NCBI GenBank assembly: GCA_018821785.1
Contig: JAHJLI010000192.1
Coordinates: 1 to 64,000 of the forward strand
Direction: 5' to 3'
DNA from: Pseudomonadota bacterium
Lineage (GTDB): Bacteria > Desulfobacterota > Desulfobulbia > Desulfobulbales > Desulfocapsaceae
Length of the DNA stretch: 64,000 nucleotides
Below the pieces are notes generated by a model. That model was not told where the DNA came from and did no database searches. It worked only from the letters and a program-made list of their open reading frames with translations. The translations under genes were made by a program, and so were the position numbers. Shown one piece after another: positions 61,238 through 64,000 of the stretch (its first letter is position 1; the number at the start of each line of letters is the position of its first letter).

Positions 61238-62160
61238 ACCGCTGCCCCCTGACTTATGCTCCATGCAAAGAAGATTATTCGCCAGAAGGGTTGAAGCGTT
61301 TCTCTCGACGCCTGTCGGGGCTGCATCCCTTACCCTTTTCTGGTGAAGAACTTCGTCTGCAGGCCGCTGCCCGCGCAGAAAAGATGTCCATCCAGGGAGT
61401 TCAGCCCAAAGTTTCAGCTCGGTTGAACATCCAACTGCAGAAATTTGATATCGTCGACAACAGCGGACACTATATCCTCAAACCCCAGCTCGCCGATTAC
61501 CAGGAAGTGCCGGAAAATGAAGATCTCACTATGAAAATGGCAGAGGCCGCGGGAATAGATACACCACTGCATGGTCTGATTTATGGCCGTGATCGTGAAC
61601 TTTGCTATTGTATCAGTCGCTTTGACCGAAGTGGTCGAAACAAGAAACATCATGTCGAAGATTTTGCTCAGCTGGGAGAACATACCCGCGAAACCAAATA
61701 CAGATCAAGCATGGAAAAAGTAGCCACTATTATTGAGACCTACTGTACCTTTCCCGCTGTTGACAAACTGAAACTATTCCGTCTCACTCTCTTCAGTTTC
61801 CTGGTTGGCAATGAAGATATGCACCTCAAGAATTTTTCTATCATCCGTACGGAGGATATTATACGGCTTTCGCCTGCCTATGATCTTCTCAACACTACCA
61901 TAGTGCTTCCCTCGACCACCGAAGAACTGGCGTTGCCTCTTCATGGAAAGAAAAGCAACCTTAACCGCAAGGATTTGATTGATTATTATGCTCTCGACCG
62001 TTTGCAGCTGTCTCGAAGGGTTGTAAAAAATGTTATGGAGCAATTCGAGCAAATGAGAAACCAATGGGAAAAGTTGCTGGCAGAAAGCTTTTTATCAGAA
62101 AGAATGAAGCAAAAGTTCTTGGACATCCTTAATAATCGTTATACTCGACTCTATATCTAA
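61234..62160 (+). CDS. hipT: HipT-like serine/threonine kinase toxin
   Basis: The product has 308 residues, the short HipT type. The Gly-rich loop reads MSIQGVQPKVS, with Ser52 and Gln54 where some HipT proteins have Ser-x-Ser. Kinase motifs follow: GHYILKPQ (ATP-binding Lys), FLVGNEDMHLKNFSI (catalytic Asp) and SPAYDLLNT (metal-binding Asp). The Cys-containing N-terminus CPLTYAPCKEDYSPEGLKR is typical. HipA-family kinases phosphorylate aminoacyl-tRNA synthetases, and the HipT studied targets TrpS. All catalytic residues are present, so it should be active. RAYT tail copy 3 follows 44 bp downstream. Confidence 0.92.
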   Translation: MNRCPLTYAPCKEDYSPEGLKRFSRRLSGLHPLPFSGEELRLQAAARAEKMSIQGVQPKVSARLNIQLQKFDIVDNSGHYILKPQLADYQEVPENEDLTMKMAEAAGIDTPLHGLIYGRDRELCYCISRFDRSGRNKKHHVEDFAQLGEHTRETKYRSSMEKVATIIETYCTFPAVDKLKLFRLTLFSFLVGNEDMHLKNFSIIRTEDIIRLSPAYDLLNTTIVLPSTTEELALPLHGKKSNLNRKDLIDYYALDRLQLSRRVVKNVMEQFEQMRNQWEKLLAESFLSERMKQKFLDILNNRYTRLYI

Positions 62161-62204
62161 TCAATATAGAGACTTGATGATATTGTAGCTTCTTTCTAAA
62201 TAGT

Positions 62205-62328
62205 GAATATCAGGTTAACTACTCGTACAGGTCGCCCATTGGGGTCGCAAACCTTTTTAAAAATTGCGGAGAAGACAACTCAAAGAGAGTTGCAACCTGG
62301 TAAAGCTGGTCGGCCGAGAAAGAATTAG
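62205..62328 (+). repeat. RAYT tail, copy 3
   Basis: This is a 124-bp direct repeat of the end of the RAYT frame, starting at GAATATCAGG and ending at the same TAG. It follows hipT. The sequence between it and 62875 holds no gene I can support. Confidence 0.95.
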
Positions 62329-62875
62329 TATGGATGTCCCCGGATTGAGCGGCGGTGAAAAGCATTGGCAGAAGCGTTTAAAATGGTAATTTTTCCTTCG
62401 AGAGAAGGCGAAGCGATCATCAATCCTGAATTCCGGATTATTTACTCCGGAATTACGGTCGGTAATCGTTTTCTGATTACTGATTTTTTGCTTCCAAACT
62501 CTCCTTGTGAGGTGATGTTGTACTTGACTACTAATAATCCTTGAAAAAAAATCTAGGGCTACTACTTTGGGTAAGTTGTAATTCCTGATGCTTGATGGGG
62601 AAGAATGTCATATGGCAAAATGAAATGAAATTCTCTTTTAAGGGCTTGTAACCTTTGTTTTTTCCAATCAACAATAAGGTATTGTAGCGAATTGTCGGGT
62701 TTCTATGTTCTGTTAAATATGGCGAGACCTTCAGCGGTAGAATCCTAACGGGGGTATGTATTTCGCATGGGAAAGAAGGTACCAGTTAATTAACTAGAGA
62801 CAACTGGTTTCCCAATTCTGTTTTAAGTGTTATCTTCTGAAGAAATAATAGTTAAATATACAAAATCCTTATTCC

Positions 62876-62891
62876 TGGTTCGCAAGTTGCA
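62876..62891 (+). promoter_or_regulatory. Sigma-54 (-24/-12) promoter element upstream of the second PEP-CTERM gene
   Basis: TGGTTCGCAAGTTGCA has TGG and TTGC at the exact 8-bp spacing, 67 bp before the start codon. Confidence 0.5.
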
Positions 62892-62957
62892 TGCATTGTT
62901 TGCATGGTATGTTTATTCGAGGACTCTGTTAAATTGACAAAGTGAATGGGAGAAGAA

Positions 62958-63698
62958 ATGATGAGAAAAATTCAAATGTGCTTTTATGTAGCTATGTTGG
63001 TAGCAGTCAATAATGTTGGGACGAGTTATGCAACAACAGTTGACGTGAGCGAAACCGCTGGTGTAAATCGGGTAACCACTGGAATCTCCGCCTGGAACAC
63101 TAGAGGGGTCGACATGGCTGGCATGGAGGTTATCGTTTATTTTGCAGGTGGTGGTTTTGAAAGTAGTATGTGGGGAGGTGGCGGTGCTTCTGGAACTGAC
63201 TGGTCGTTGACGATGGCCAATATGCTTGGAAGTACGATGAACACACAATGGATCTTTGATGTTTCTAATGCTTCTGCAAATATCTCAAGTATTGTTCTTA
63301 ATGGTGGTGAGAACGTAGTGTTCGATACTTGGTTTTGGGAAAAAAGTATAGGGACGCCAGGATCGCTATACGGGATTGAGTTCACCATAGACAAGGTGTT
63401 ATACAATGGTGTCGATCAGAATTGGCCTGATAATGGAACTAGTGCTAATCTTGGGGAAATAGACGTATTATACTCGGGCAGTGTTTCTTTGAATAGTCCT
63501 ACTGCTATTGGTGATTTGTATCAAACCATGACCATAACTTTTGACGATAGTTTTCTTTTTGGGGAAAGCCATAAACTGGCATTTTGGGCTGATACTGATA
63601 ATCTCAGAAGTCCTGTCCCTGAGCCAGCGACAATGATATTGTTGGGTGCAGGTTTGTTGGGACTTGTTGGGCGTCGTCATTCCAGAAGAAGGAAGTAG
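62958..63698 (+). CDS. PEP-CTERM sorted exported protein
   Basis: The start is 62958 or 62961, after GGGAGAAG, giving about 246 residues. The signal peptide is MMRKIQMCFYVAMLVAVNNV plus GTSYA. The mature part is Gly, Ser and Asn-rich with strands typical of secreted matrix proteins. The C-terminus is PVPEPATMILLGAGLLGLVG followed by RRHSRRRK, a full PEP-CTERM tail. It differs in sequence from the PEP-CTERM protein at 18.7 kb but shares the sigma-54-type upstream element. Confidence 0.88.
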   Translation: MMRKIQMCFYVAMLVAVNNVGTSYATTVDVSETAGVNRVTTGISAWNTRGVDMAGMEVIVYFAGGGFESSMWGGGGASGTDWSLTMANMLGSTMNTQWIFDVSNASANISSIVLNGGENVVFDTWFWEKSIGTPGSLYGIEFTIDKVLYNGVDQNWPDNGTSANLGEIDVLYSGSVSLNSPTAIGDLYQTMTITFDDSFLFGESHKLAFWADTDNLRSPVPEPATMILLGAGLLGLVGRRHSRRRK

Positions 63699-63701
63699 TC
63701 G

Positions 63702-64000
63702 TTAACGTATAAATATCAAAATAAAAACCGAGTTAGTGTTTATTGTTAACTCGGTTTTTATTTTAAGGGTTCTAAATCTACTTTGGCGAGCATGCATGCC
63801 GCCAGAGGCAGTATCAATTGAGGCCTGCCTTTTCCTGCGTCTGACTTCGAGTTGTCTCAACACTTCATCTTCGGCGAGATCCTTTCTCGGAAGAATCGAT
63901 TTCAGCATGGTTGCAACATCGGGACAGTTCAACAGTGTAATGTCGGGCTGGTGTCGTAACCTTTGCTTCAGCATGAACAGAACAGCAAAGCGAGCAGCAC
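63702..64000 (-). CDS. C-terminal part of an unidentified protein, perhaps a transposase, cut by the window edge
   Basis: The minus-strand frame is open to the right edge and reads AARFAVLFMLKQRLRHQPDI, then PDVATMLKSILPRKDLAEDE and LRQLEVRRRKRQASID. The last 30 residues run into the terminator and are probably not conserved. The pattern (LPRKD followed by an Arg-rich helix) reminds me of transposase C-termini, but I cannot assign a family. Confidence 0.4.
   Translation of the reverse strand, partial: AARFAVLFMLKQRLRHQPDITLLNCPDVATMLKSILPRKDLAEDEVLRQLEVRRRKRQASIDTASGGMHARQSRFRTLKIKTELTINTNSVFILIFIR
63718..63764 (+). terminator. Rho-independent terminator after the PEP-CTERM gene, probably bidirectional
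   Basis: Arms 63718-63735 and 63747-63764 pair over 18 bp. The core CCGAGTTA/TAACTCGG is flanked by A- and T-runs, so it can end transcripts from both sides. Confidence 0.85.

Overview
The window looks like the chromosome of a Gram-negative member of the Desulfobacterota (Desulfobulbales-like; this is inference). The evidence is PEP-CTERM proteins, sigma-54-type promoter elements, LexA/ImuB/DnaE2 lesion-bypass genes, a DHH-CBS-nucleotidyltransferase fusion next to a Xer recombinase and an M50 protease, molybdoenzyme accessory genes (fdhD, mobB) and an outer-membrane porin. Most of it is ordinary housekeeping sequence on both strands. The accessory regions are about 1.7-4.7 kb, 18.7-27 kb and 59-64 kb.

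Layout. 1-1.7 kb: the main part of a glycogen debranching enzyme (minus, runs off the left edge). 1.9-7 kb: two secreted or C-type-lectin-like proteins (DUF1566 and a CsgG-like/SUMF1 fusion) and a lytic transglycosylase. The SUMF1 gene ends in a stretch resembling the variable region of a diversity-generating retroelement, followed by a perfect 20-bp inverted repeat. 7-8.2 kb: EAL-HDOD signalling protein. 8.4-14.3 kb: an SOS mutagenesis operon, lexA - DUF72 - imuB-like Y-family polymerase without its catalytic acidic residues - dnaE2. 14.4-18.6 kb: single-domain response regulator, acyl-CoA synthetase, molybdopterin oxidoreductase. 18.7-27 kb: looser region with a PEP-CTERM protein, MscS-like channel, a TetR-controlled membrane-protein pair, an MBL-fold hydrolase, an unknown secreted protein and a dead transposase.

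27-33 kb: minus-strand M50 protease, DHH-CBS-tRNA nucleotidyltransferase, Xer recombinase and rpsU, then ddl (+). 33-39.9 kb: fdhD, a branched-chain-amino-acid-type binding protein, a histidine kinase split from its ATPase domain at an A8 tract, its NarL-type regulator, and mobB. 40-43 kb: two tandem Cache-like sensor paralogues and serS. 43-47 kb: tatC, DUF523, ftsB-like, fmdB-like, a structured intergenic region, a lipoprotein, a uracil-DNA-glycosylase-like protein and a truncated histidine phosphatase. 47-54.6 kb: envelope proteins, porin, MFS pump and a receiver-GAF-kinase. 54.9-59 kb: dinG-like helicase, polyprenyl synthase, polysaccharide deacetylase.

59-62.3 kb is the most unusual part. 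The 3' end of a REP-associated tyrosine transposase (RAYT) occurs three times in direct orientation. The copies bracket two complete toxin-antitoxin modules, a MNT/HEPN (MntA-HepT) pair and a three-gene HipB-HipS-HipT module. Each module plus the following tail copy looks like a cassette added behind the transposase. The hip promoter carries three near-identical palindromes spaced exactly 71 bp apart. The window ends with a second PEP-CTERM gene, which like the first has a -24/-12 sigma-54-type element upstream, and the C-terminal end of a possible transposase.

No tRNA, rRNA or CRISPR array was seen. All family assignments come from reading translations and motifs by eye; no database search was possible.
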